A stretch of DNA of 64,000 bases, taken from NCBI GenBank assembly GCA_022578605.1, contig MU394089.1, forward strand, positions 248,001 through 312,000, read 5' to 3'. Positions 47,801-58,943 of the stretch are shown here, piece by piece. The position numbers and the translations under genes were made by a program. Every line of letters starts with the position of its first letter. Within the stretch, counting starts at the first letter, position 1. The notes beneath the pieces were generated by a model. The model saw only the letters and a program-made list of their open reading frames with translations, was not told where the DNA came from and made no database searches. The stretch is from Camillea tinctor. Taxonomy: Eukaryota; Ascomycota; Sordariomycetes; Xylariales; Xylariaceae.

Positions 47801-50800
47801 TTTAAATTCCCAAGTCCTGATTCATTGTCTTCAACTGTATTCGTTCTTCCAGGCAATATTAAACCACTACATAAAGTATATGATTGATGGTAGCGAGAAA
47901 ACCACGGACTTCCCACGGCACGTGCTAGGCCATTTACAATGTGCATAAATAGGAGAGAGCTCTAGACCTCTCGTAATCACAGAATTGACCCCTCGAGAAT
48001 ACCGGCATTAACTTTACTGTAAAGTACCTAATTACGCGAACATACATGATCTCATGGGCTCCCTCGCCATGCTTTGTCAGGCCTTGTTGTAAGTTGGCAA
48101 CCGAGAAGGTGGTCATTCATCCATTCTACAGTCGTCACCAAGAGGCCATGTGAGCTTTTTACCCATCTGAAGAGCAGCCTCGGATGATATGATGTAAATG
48201 CGCCACACACACATCCTTTGAATAGAGTGAGATTCTTCGGCTGAACCTGTCTGGTTTCAGTAATAGGTTAAACATGTAGGGAAGGGCTATTCTAACATAA
48301 CTACACGAACTTGACATCACATAACACCCCTATCGACGGGATTCCTTATCCTCGATGCACTGCCAGGCCTGCATGTAATACTCCTCATCATCTCGGATCG
48401 ACATAGTTCCTGCCACTTTCCATATATGAGAATCCAAGGGTAAGGCCTCCTCATAAGCCTGGGCTGGTTCTAAGTGGCTAGCATGGAGATCGGGGAAAAT
48501 CCAGATCCATACCTCCCTCAGCTAAGTACGTACTTAGGTTACCATCCATGAACCATCCATGATATTTCGAATCGCATTTAGAAAGCACAGACCAGCAGGA
48601 TGTGATAATGAACCATAGCTTATGTGTGGTTTATCTGCTAGTTGCGCATCACTTATGCGATCCCTTTCAAGTGGCGTAGAAATGACCGATCTCAAGTCTC
48701 TGGTACTACTGATCAGTCATGGTCAGTGAACGACTTCGCCCCTCGCGTTTGCGACATGACTTTTGAGGAGCAAAGTCTCTGTGGCCACCCGTGTAAGACG
48801 AGAGAAGCACGGCATATTTCGTGTCGGAAAAAAAAACCTGCAGAGGGATTGTTATAGATTATCTATTCTAAGAACAATGACATAGCGATGGCACGATAAG
48901 GAGACAGATGGTAAAAATTACCTTCTACAAAGTGTGTTCGATTAGTTTCTCGTCGGTTTCTTCAACCCAGACCAGGCATATTCAGCTTGTTAGTCAAAGT
49001 TGACAAGGATTCCTTCTTATCAACCCCCACCATCTTCGGCCGCGTTACAGAATCCCCAATCACCAAGAAGGGGTTCCCATCGGCTCCTCGTATGTGGCCC
49101 TTGATACGGGCCACGCTTCAAGCACTGGCTGATCTCTGGGGAAGAGACGGCTAAGTTGATACTACCGAGTGCCCAGCCAATCAACTGTGAATTCTGAGTC
49201 TTTTTCTAGAATCAAGCGCCGGATTAGTTGACAATTACAGCTATCGGTATACAAGGCGATATATCCTCTCTGCCAGGTAGGTTTGGTGCGTAATATCGAC
49301 CTAGATGACCACGATATGGATAGTGTAATTAAGTACCTAATCACCAAACCAAGTAGAAGATCGACGATATAGACGATACTCAAGTAACATTGCTACGATA
49401 ATGTTTGAAGGAAGATATACCAGCTACATAGAACCTATGATGGTTGCCAACCCAGATAATATGTTGAATACTACTACCTACTAGGCTATAGTATGGGAGA
49501 TAAGGTGTAAACTATGTATGGGTCACTGACGAAACCGAAACATCCTAGAGCTAGATAGATCCATTAGAAAGTCGCCATCCCATTGAATGACATAACAAAT
49601 TCTTTGCCGCGCACACTTGAAGTATAGGTGGTCGTACGAGTATGTTGTGTGTAATCCACTATGAATAATAGTATTATGTATAGCGATTAGAAAACCGAGT
49701 TTGGTATTGGTAGGTTAGATTATCTGTATATACCTAGGTAGTGTATGTGCATAGATGATGATGTAGTTACCTAGGTAGATAGATTGAACTATTGGGTAGG
49801 TGCCCGATTCTACCTAAAACTTCGATTACATAGATCAATACCTGTATGGCTAATAAGTATTTTACTTAATAAACAAGTTGTAGTTGTAGGTAGGTATGTA
49901 CGAGTAGTACCATCGAGTAAATTCGATTACTACCTCCTAGAAGTGAACAAGGGTTTGTAGTGTGATATACCGCACTCCTAAAAACCTCGCGGCTTACACC
50001 AGCTACAACTTTACAGGGCAAGCAGGGGTCTGTCTGGCATTCGCCCGGAGGCGTTTTAATCCCCAGTTTGCCAGTTCTAGCAACCCCCAAAGCTAAACCA
50101 ATTTAGGCTTAGCCCGTTCACTCGGGGCTCGAGTGTTAACCTTATCGCTGGACCTTGGCGACATGACGAAACTCTCACTTGTTCCATCACTGCCTCACCT
50201 CCATCGCCACATAATGCTTTCCGACAACATCGGTTCTACCCTACCATCCCTCAACAACGCTGATGCTACCTTACCTACTGCTAACTCGTCGAAGGCTCGA
50301 AGGAGCCGCCAGGGCCAGCAGGGTCAAAAAGCAGGGGTAAGATCGTGTGGTCCTGTGGTCTAGTCCAGCTCAGGTCTAGAGCGCCCTGCTTTCCCTTGTA
50401 CGCGCATCTCGGACCTCGAGTCATTCCCTAGAGCTCGTCCGAGAAAAGACAGCCATTACAGCCAGACAGCCATCCTATGTAGAAACTCGTAGTTAGAAGC
50501 AACCACTAGTGATCTTCCTGGCCAATCGCGAGCTTCTGCACCCCACCTATGACCGAGATGTCATATTCAGAGATGTAGGTGACCCTGGAGAGGTGACCCT
50601 GGAGGTGACCCTGGAGGTGACCCTTGAACTGACCCTGCAAGGAACAGCTCCGGCCGCGATGCCGGACGTCTCTGGGTCCGCGCTGCACCACCTGCTCTGG
50701 TGCTCAGGGTCTAGTCCTCTCTCTTTTGAATATCGCTTTTCATGCTTTCTTCTGATATTCCCCAACTCTCTAGAAGAGATTTGCGGCCTGGTGCACGTTT

Positions 50801-51117
50801 CTTTCCTTTCTCTGGTCTGCGTGGTTCATGGCCGCAGTTCGCTTTTCGTTTCTTCCTCTGCTGGTTCAGGAACTGTTTCGTCCGGTTTTGTGAGCAGGCT
50901 CCTAATGTGGTTGTTCTTCTCTCATATCATAGTTCCTCGTATACTTTCCTTATTTCTTCATCTGCCCCCCCTCCAATCGTTCCTAATATCAGCATCATCG
51001 CCAGTGACGTCGACATGCCAACCCAGTAGATGACTTGACCCACGGCACGAAGTACTCTCGAGGCTCTACGCCAACGCCTGACCCTCATCGAACATACGCG
51101 CTGCGGTATTCGACAAG
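44816..51117. other. Gene-free interval between ctk1 and the seven-helix protein
   Basis: About 6.3 kb with no ORF I would defend. It includes the ctk1 promoter/leader (pyrimidine-rich near 44,950-44,995) and the upstream region of the seven-helix gene, which holds a 12-bp tandem repeat at 50,579-50,636. Palindromic TACCTAGGTA-like sequences occur at about 49,733 and 49,769. Open frames at 46,971-47,243 and 48,642-48,857 were considered and not accepted. No RNA gene was recognised. Confidence 0.5.
50579..50636. repeat. 12-bp tandem repeat (GGTGACCCTGGA)
   Basis: Four to five copies of GGTGACCCTGGA, with drift at the end (CCTTGAACTGACCCTGCAAG). One forward frame reads the repeat as Glu-Val-Thr-Leu units, but that ORF (50,509-51,033) otherwise looks non-coding. 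It lies about 500 bases upstream of the seven-helix gene start. Confidence 0.9.
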
Positions 51118-53274
51118 ATGGATGGCTTAGAGGGCTTCAGTACTATGGACAACAGTTGGTCGATGAAAAACTTGAGTTGGGCCAACAATTCGAGCGGCCT
51201 GTACCAGGCTGCCTTCGCCGGCAACTCGACTTTCGGTGTGATTAATGAGTTCAAGTTCCTCGCCGCAAGATCAATACGGACGTCTACCATCATCCTTGCC
51301 GCCTTCAACACGGTATCTGCTTTCGCCACTGCTGCTGGAATCTACTTTGATAGTTATATGGCCGCGAAGCGATCGTATCCTCCGGGCAAAGGAAGGTGAG
51401 ATTTGAGCCATGATATGTGAATCTGTCATGAGTGTAGTGTGCTAAATATTTTCCAAAGGGTCAACGTCTTTACCTGCGTCCGCGGACCTGAGCTATATCC
51501 ATTCTTTCTCTCATTGGGTATCACAGTACAAGGCATCATATTTGCCATATCACAGTCCCAAGGCCTTCAAGGCTTGTTCATTCCTGGGTGCACTCTCATT
51601 TCCCAGTTCATGTGGCCAGGTACGACCAGATCTAATGATAAGATTTATTCCTTAACTAATATTTATTCTAGCTATCTTCATTGTCCCCTACTGTCAGTTG
51701 GTTTTTGGCGTCGAGGTAACACTTCGCGCAATAAGGAAAAGACCATTCCCTCCCCGGGGAAAATGGGATGTAACAATATGCCTCGCAACCATCTCAGTTT
51801 TCCTATTGATCACCGGCCTTGTTGGGTTTTTCATTGAGCCCCCTAGCTTTTGCTTCGCCTCTCTTTTCTGGTTTGTAGCCAAATGGGCAGAGGGCGGCTT
51901 TGTGCTGCTTCTAGGCATCGCCGTCATTCTGGCGGTATGCACTGTCATCCTTTCCTTACAGCTCACGAAAAACGCGACAATTGACCCAACCCAGCGGGTT
52001 GGGGCGTCAAGGATGGTGTACTATCTTTTACTCGCTGTAGTATCAAATGTAAGTTCTTTTCATGAATGTACTCTTGTCCCTTGCAAGCTAACGGTCCATA
52101 GGCCTTGATGGCACCTTTCTTTATATATTTAACGTTCTCTAGTTCCGGTGACGGCACTGGACTAACGTTGTCGATGATCGCAACTGTCGTCGCCAATGTA
52201 TCCGGGCTAATGACCGGCTGCCTTCATCTATTCCTTCGGTCCCACACTACCACCACGATAGGGCCGAAGTATAAACAGGCAGAATACGAGCGCCAAAAGC
52301 TTAAGTACCAGATTCGAGTGCGGGGACCGAGTGAAATGGATTTCAACGGCCATATGCTTCAGCCCGTTTCGGGCCCCCAAAACCTCAGGAAATCCGAGAG
52401 TCAAGAGAGCCTCGTAAGTCGAGAAAAAGACGACGATGTCGAGCGCGGAAACAGCCCTGGGTACGAGGGTTCGCCCTCAACCAATTTAAGTGATCCGAAT
52501 CCGTTAGCATCCAACGCCGTATTCGGAGCTATAGACGTACCAAGAGCACCGGAACCAGCTCAAGTTCCGACAAGCTCATTTTCTAATATGCATGGTCGGA
52601 GACCATCAGTATCATACCGGCTATTCCCTAGCAAAGAGCAGGGCAACACGAATACAGCCACCCTTCTACCATCCACCACCTACTCCCCGAATACGAATAT
52701 GGGCCAGAATGCCTGGCCACTTCCAGACTTGACTGAAATGCTAAGACCGCCTCCCTCAATTCGAGCTAGTGGTGGTAGAGGCCACCGACGTGACTCATCA
52801 CTGGCTTCCTCCGCTACAGTCCAGATAGGACTACGTCTCTCCAATGTCCAGGATATGCCACGAATGACAAATAAGGACGCGATAGAACTCGAGAACGTGT
52901 ACACGATAGATGGCTACGACAGGTTAGAACCAGCTGCGTTTCGGCCTAGTCCACTCGCCATTGCGGACAACACGGAAGACATGACACCGATATCAAGACC
53001 GCAGAGCCCTGCCGGCTTTCCTGGTCTTGGGATAAGACGAGATTCATCGGCACCGGCACCGTCCAGCTCCCAAGCTGACACCGGTGAGATTCTTCTGAAC
53101 CCAACGGTCTACGATCCGAACAGCCCGACGAGAGCCAAGGTTCCCAGTCCAAGGGGTGTCGGGTTCAGCATGCCTCGGAGGGCCAACACCACCCCCGTGC
53201 AAAGCACGACGCCTACTCCTCCGCCGCGGACCCGCGGAAATTCAACCACGGGAACGAAAGCCGACTGGATCTGA
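51118..53274 (+). CDS. Seven-transmembrane receptor-like protein with long cytoplasmic tail
   Basis: I do not recognise a named family, but the architecture is clear. Four exons (51118-51395, 51459-51619, 51672-52048, 52102-53274; introns 63, 52 and 53 bp) give 662 aa. The N-terminal 54 residues have three or four N-glycosylation sequons (NLS at 18, NNSS at 23-26, NST at 36), consistent with an extracellular N-terminus. Seven hydrophobic segments follow, at roughly 55-77, 106-125, 133-160, 180-201, 221-243, 261-284 and 292-316. The remaining about 345 residues are polar, Ser/Pro/Thr-rich and probably cytoplasmic, with repeated GRRPSVSYR, RRDSSL and IRRDSSAP-type sites that look like basophilic kinase targets. 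This layout is that of a G-protein-coupled receptor, yet no ligand or class can be assigned. A lipid-related or transporter-like seven-helix protein is the alternative. Confidence 0.85.
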
Positions 53275-56200
53275 GACTCGAGATGACTTACAAGTTGGTT
53301 ATCTGTCTGTCCACGAAACCTTCAGTCCTGCGTGCTCCATGGCTTCCGACTAGTCTCTCCTCCTCCTCCTCTTCCTCTTCTTCTTCTTTTCCCGATAGAT
53401 TCATCATTCACATATATATTCCCTCTACGTATTCTTCTTTCCTCCTTCTTGATCTTTGTCTCAACGTTTCTTACTTGTACTATTACTGCTACTACTACTA
53501 CTACTTTCTACGTAACTTTTCGACGAGTTTCCTCCCCATCTTTCTGTCATTTCCTGGTTGTTATTTATTTACTTTACTGTGTTCTTTTTTTGCTTATAGT
53601 TATATTCCCCCGGGGAGGAAAGAAAACTAAGAGAAATGTGGCGTTCCGTGTCAAAAACAAAGTGATATATCATTTCTGTATACCACTGAGGGAAGGGAAG
53701 GGGAGATGTTTTTGGGTAAAAAGGCAAAGGAAATAGGTGAAATGAAATATGAGGTTGGTTGGTGAGAAGGAAGGAATGAAGGGGAACGGGTCTTAAGAAA
53801 AATCGTCTTTCTTTTTTTTTTGTCTATTCTCCTTTTTTTCTCCTTTCCTTTTTTCACTACTACTAGCCCCCTTTTTTATTTGCATATATAAATACATAGG
53901 CGTCGATCAAGACAAGGAAGGGGGTGTAAGTGGTGATGGGTTCAAGATCTCACACGAAATGAGCAACAAGAGAAGGGACTCCGGAAAGGAAAGAATCTGA
54001 ATTTCAAACGTAGAATATGGTTGGATGGAATGAATACCTATTTTATATTCCCTGAGCAGCACGAAGGAAGAAGGAGGAAGAGGAGGAGGAGGGTCCACTA
54101 TGTCATGTCTTGCGGTATCGGTTATCCTGACTCCGGGGGAGTAGGGAATATTAACCCGAGAAAAGGGGGAAGCGGAGGAGGAGGATGTTTTTTTTTATTA
54201 AAACGTCGCACTGCGACGGTGTATTCCATGTCCTTATACATATGGCTTGACCTAGATTATATTAGGCGACTGAACAAAGATTTTGCGTCATCCTTCCCTA
54301 CCATTTTTGCAGCCCCCCTGCTTTCTTGATCATGATGAAGATTACGGTCTGCCTCTACGCTACTTGACAACTTTTTACAAACCTACCTCATAGTATCTAG
54401 ATAGTTACACTGTTTGATTAGGTAGGTTCAGTAGTTACACTACTTATAGCTTTAGGTAGGTAATACCTATGTAGTGCTCTAGGTGATACGCAGGGTGGAT
54501 GTTAGAACAAAATAGGGGGTGGGGTTTAGCTGTGAGTGAGTTCAGGTTTTAAGTGATTCAACAACGTAGAAGACATGCAACAAATAGTTCGTAGCAGTGC
54601 GACGAAGAGTATTTGGGTGCAAATGGTGCTACCGCACCTCGTTCTCATTTTCCCCGACATTTCCAGTGCGGTCGACGATGAATAATTCTAAGCACAAGTC
54701 CCAGTCCCGTTTCGCCTGCTAGATAGGCCACACCCGGGGACAAAAACACATACGTGGAAAGTAATGTTTTATGACCGGACGGGCGAAGGTATACCACGAA
54801 AAAATAGTCGCCCATCTCTCTTTGCCAAATAGGACGAGGCCCTGCACCTCCAATTCTTGTCTTTTTTTTTTCTTCCTTTCTTCTATTGCGTCGGGCTCTC
54901 ACAATTCGTCTATACGAATTAGGTGCAGCCGACCGCTAGCTAACACCGCCTCAAAGCATACCGGTCGAGGTTCTTCCTGTTCCATCGGGACCTTTTGCTC
55001 TGACGAGAAACCAGCGTGCCATTCGTTTAGACGAACGAAGGGAAAAGCATGATGCGGAGAGAGGCGCCGAAGGACTTGGACGGGAGAGGGTGAGCGAAAC
55101 GGGCGCGCACGACGCCGGAGTTGCCTGGGTATGATATTAGCAGCTATAAATGACAAGCGGCTGCTCGTGGAGCGGGGGGAATTACCGTGAGGTCGGGTAA
55201 CCTTGCCCCAAATCTGTGAGGAAGTCGGGGTTAGAATTCATCATGATATAAGTCGCATAAGGAGGTCAAGTTCGATCCAAGAACCCCTTTCCCTCGAGTT
55301 AACGTACCACGCGTATCTTAGTCCCCCCTGTTTGACGGTGATGGTTAGCAACTTGTCTGGAATTTGGCGAGAGTGGTTTCGACTTACTTATTTCCTTCTG
55401 TCCCTTGTAGACGAACGCAACCTTCTTGCCTAGGTAGAAGCTATACACAGACAGGCGCACACGGGCGCACACAAATTAGCCAGCCCGTCCCCCACAGGTA
55501 AAAAGGAATATTTCATATATAAAACCGGAGGGCGAATAAACGTACTTGGCGGAGCTAGTGTCATCAACTCCCTCGATCTTCACCAGGCTCGTTGAAGGGC
55601 GCGTCGTGTGGCGCGAGCGCTGGTAGCCTAGGTGTCGGCCCCTATTTGCAAAGAAGTTCCTTGGTCAGCCATCCGTCTGGTTATTCGTATATATCTTTAG
55701 GATCTGCTTTTTTATCGCAACGGAATATTCGAGTCGATCTTTTATGGGGGGTTTTTTTTCTTGTCGGGTTTATTTTTTCCTTTTTCCATTTTCCATTTTC
55801 CATTTCCCTCCCTTCTTTTCAATTCTTTTTCTCTATTTTTTTTTTCGCATCCGGGAAACGAGGAGGGGAGGCGGTTTATACTAACTTCACGTATACTACA
55901 GGAGAAAAAAAAAGAATTAGTAAATTATATTTTAACCGCGATAATTGGATAAGTAACAACACCAAAATTAAACTCGTAAAAATCCTGAAAAATAAAAATA
56001 ATAAAAAATTAACATAATAAATTTACTCACGTCTGTGACCAGATTCAGAAGGCATCTTGACGATGTATTGTTCCCGTCTTGCTGCTCTGTTAGAAAGATT
56101 GGGGAGGGTGTATTGTCCGCTGGGCCGGGGAAATTGTGCGATTGAGAATTGAAGGCGGAAAGGAAAATTCTGTGGAAGCCCATTACAAAAGCCCTGAACG

Positions 56201-56751
56201 AGGCGGGGTTCAAATTGAATTTGCCGGGTTTGCAGCGGTGCATTCTATGCAAGCAGGGGGGTAAATCTTTTTGGACCACCTGCGGGTTCGTCAGCTCGCC
56301 TGTTGGTTGAGGCAGTTTAAGTGGGGACCTTCAGACCTAGAGGATGGTGGGGGGTAGAAGGGGCTATTGTGGCTAGTGCTAGTGTCTGCAACCTTACTAG
56401 ATATCTAACCTAATTGGATCTCTTCCTAACCTAGACCTCTTAAAGTCTCTACTTACACTCATACGTTTATACACTACATCTATACACACACATACATACA
56501 CATACACACGATCATCAACATATTTAAGGAACTTTTTTTTTTTTTCATAAGGAAACCAATCTGTCTTAGGAAACCTAACTTAGAGTGCTATGTGGCTACT
56601 TACAACATAGAACCAGTAGCGAACGCTGCTGCAAAGGTAAGAAGAGGTAAGGTAGTCTGTTCAACGAATGTTGCCCCTATCTCCCAAGCTTGTTACCAGA
56701 TATCCATCCCGTGATCCATCCCATCCCATCCCATCCCTTTAATTTGCCTAT
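53275..56751. other. Gene-free interval with pyrimidine-rich and triplet-repeat tracts
   Basis: The 3' flank of the seven-helix gene is strongly pyrimidine-rich with CTC/CTT triplets (about 53,356-53,390) and ACT triplets near 53,490-53,505, followed by purine-rich runs. ORFs here are low-complexity Ser/Phe/Leu-rich readings of those tracts. A TTCC/TTTCC-rich block lies around 55,770-55,850. A short CATCC repeat occurs at 56,703-56,737. I recognise no gene. Confidence 0.5.
56703..56737. repeat. CATCC repeat
   Basis: ATCCATCCCGTGATCC leads into four copies of CATCC in direct succession, just beyond the stop codon of the small secreted protein gene. Simple slippage repeat. Confidence 0.85.
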
Positions 56752-57342
56752 CTAGCTATTGACACAAGGCTTGTCGCAATGGCCGATATGGTTGGTCTGA
56801 GGGTCATTCAAACACTTCCCACTACAAGCGCACACAAGCTCGATGGCGGCGTTAGGTTTGTCATCGAGACAATAGAAAAGAGCCTGACCAACGTCTGTCT
56901 TCGGCTTGCCGCCGGGACATAGGTCCGGAAGCCCACTACAGTACGCCTTGGTAATGTCACTGGTCTGGAAGTCTGATAAAATCTGGTTAGCGAGGAGCGG
57001 CCAAAGTGCTAGCTTGGTACCGATGAAAATGGGGAGGCAGGAGGGCATACTGTGACCGCCTTGAGTGAGGAGATAGCCGCAGTAGGTATATCCCTGGCCG
57101 CATGATGCGCCGTTGCCCGCCATTGGCATTGGCATAGAGGAATGTGGTGGTGGCCCAGGCAGAGTCGTCGTGGGGGAAGGTGGCACAGGCAGAGTCGAAG
57201 TAGAGGGGTGTGGCGGCGGCGGAGGAGGAGAGACAGCAATAACGTCGACCGGAATAGTTAAGTTCTTGCGTGGAGCTGTCATAGCCAGCGCAAGATCAGA
57301 CATGATGAGTGACTGAAAAAGCAAGTTATAGAAGACCTTCAT
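56752..57342 (-). CDS. Small secreted cysteine-rich protein
   Basis: A single-exon 196-aa protein. The first about 20 residues (MKVFYNLLFQSLIMSDLALA) look like a secretion signal ending in ALA. Next comes a Pro/Ser/Thr-rich linker at about residues 37-75. The mature domain has 11 cysteines (81, 88, 102, 135, 142, 158, 171, 173, 177, 189, 193). The segment GASCGQGYTYCGYLL, with a later DITKAYC and a CAC doublet, resembles a motif I associate with small secreted fungal proteins whose N-terminal half reads YTYCGY...; that association is from memory of the family pattern, not a search. Role is unknown; an effector-like or cell-wall role is possible. It stands alone, with more than 1.5 kb on the 5' side before the heme gene. 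A TAA microsatellite lies just before the start codon. Confidence 0.75.
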   Translation of the reverse strand: MKVFYNLLFQSLIMSDLALAMTAPRKNLTIPVDVIAVSPPPPPPHPSTSTLPVPPSPTTTLPGPPPHSSMPMPMAGNGASCGQGYTYCGYLLTQGGHSMPSCLPIFIGTKLALWPLLANQILSDFQTSDITKAYCSGLPDLCPGGKPKTDVGQALFYCLDDKPNAAIELVCACSGKCLNDPQTNHIGHCDKPCVNS

Positions 57343-57351
57343 GATGATTTA

Positions 57352-57369
57352 TTAATAATAATAATAATA
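57352..57369. repeat. (TAA)n microsatellite
   Basis: About six TAA units lie within 30 bases of the secreted-protein start codon, therefore probably in its 5' leader. Confidence 0.85.
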
Positions 57370-58572
57370 GTTGATTAACTTTAGGAGTGATTAGGCAATG
57401 TTGCGATGAAGTTAATGAATGATGTGATGTTATCAAGTTGACTATGTTCCATGAGAAGCCAAACAACAACTGAAGTAAAAACGTTGAAGCTTTATAGCCT
57501 TCGCCGGGGAACTAAAACCAACCCTACCATACCAGGCAAAGTTCCTGTCATCCTATAAAGCCTACACTCTTCGCCGTTGAAGAGCACTCGGATCGAGAGG
57601 GGATTCCTAGCAGAGTTCGATACGTCTTTGTGAGACCCCTTCGTGGTCGATCTCCATACCTAATACGGAAATGCGAGGCGGTTTGTCGGTGAATTATGTC
57701 TTCATGTCAACTTTGCTTTCGATGTATAACGTCTCGCCGTCCATCTACGCTCTAGGAACTATGGAGAAGGGAAGACTAGAAAGAGCTAAGGGGATCTATA
57801 ACTAGCGCAATAGTAGAACTAAAGCTTCTGTAAGACACGAGGAAGATCTCCGCGAGGTTTACAAGAGTATCACACGTGGATACCATGCTCTAGGGCACAA
57901 TGACAGCCATCGAGTTATTTACCCGAAAGAAGGAAACACTAGTTAGCATGGTCGTGTAGCAAGATCTCGAAGCTTGTTCAATCATTGACAAGACGTAGCA
58001 AGTGATTGCTTCGAGATCTGAGGTACAGATGACGAGGCTTCTTCGAGTCTTTCGAGTCTCGAACCCCCCGAGATGGCTCATTTCCCGAGTACAGGATAGA
58101 GACTCAAGGCGGAGATTATTGCCCACGCGTCTTAGAATGGTAACGTTACTTTTCTAGGAATTTGAACAATTCAAGTGCCTAGAAAGGTAATAAGACGTGT
58201 CAGAACTACAGAGGTCAGTAGCACATGTACGAGAGAAAGGGGAAACTATCCTGTTACGTATGATGTGTACTAGAGAAGCAAACATATTACTCAAGTGCGA
58301 TGCTGAAGTGTTGCCATCTAGACTATAATGTAACACTGATACATGGTCTATGTAGTAGACAGGAGCAGGTTAGGGTTGGGACTAAGGGTGAGACCCGTTA
58401 TAAAGAACCTTGAAGAAATGGAAGGACGGCAAGAACCGCTTTTGCCCTGCAGGCTCAGAGTAGGTTTAGGTACGTACCTGCGTACCTAAGCTTCCGGGGA
58501 CGGAAACAACCCCGCAGTCCGAGGAGGAAGCAGAAATCAGGACCCCGCGACCGAGCTACCAGATTAGATATT

Positions 58573-58602
58573 AGATAGATCGATAGATAGATAGGTAGGT
58601 AG
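58573..58602. repeat. GATA/GGTA tetranucleotide repeat
   Basis: AGATAGATCGATAGATAG followed by ATAGGTAGGTAG. GATA sequences are binding sites for fungal GATA-factors (nitrogen or iron regulation), but a simple repeat is the more economical reading. Confidence 0.7.
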
Positions 58603-58943
58603 TTTAAGTCTTATCCAACTCTACATTCATTTGCCAGTACTTCTTACTGCTAACTACTACACTACGAAGTCAGAGTATTAAGCATTGGGAATTGGGAGTA
58701 GAATGTCAGTTTGAAGCCAAGGGATTTTACTAGGTTAGATTTGAGAATTCTAACCTCTGCAACCTTCCCTTGATTTTCTATCCGAACGTTGGGTCCGAAC
58801 TCTCCGACATCCTGTCCTCCTTGTGTACTATTACTATCACCACCTAACCTACCTTACGGGCTTCCTCCCAACCTACCATACTTATTTCCCAACCAACCAG
58901 TTCACCTTACCACAAGCACAAAGAAAGCGCCACTACCGCCAAC

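Larger units (their letters stand above)
57343..58943. other. Divergent intergenic region between the secreted protein and hem3
   Basis: About 1.6 kb shared by two divergent promoters. It has a (TAA)n tract at 57,352-57,369 and a GATA/GGTA-type repeat at 58,573-58,602. Close to hem3 the sequence becomes C/T-rich (about 58,790-58,930), as expected for a leader. No gene was recognised. Confidence 0.5.

Noticed and set aside
48642..48857. 71-codon frame ending with several Cys/His residues (TFEEQSLCGHPCKTREARH)
   Set aside because: It resembles a small zinc-ribbon-like string but has too few ligands in order and no homologue I recognise; it could be a tiny real gene.
50509..51033. 174-codon frame containing Glu-Val-Thr-Leu repeats
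   Set aside because: The repeats derive from a 12-bp tandem DNA repeat and the rest is Ser/Leu/Phe-rich leader-like sequence directly before the seven-helix gene.
55250..55300. GTTCGATCC-like box that could suggest a tRNA
   Set aside because: No matching A-box or acceptor-stem pairing at the right distance on either strand; no tRNA gene was found anywhere in the window.
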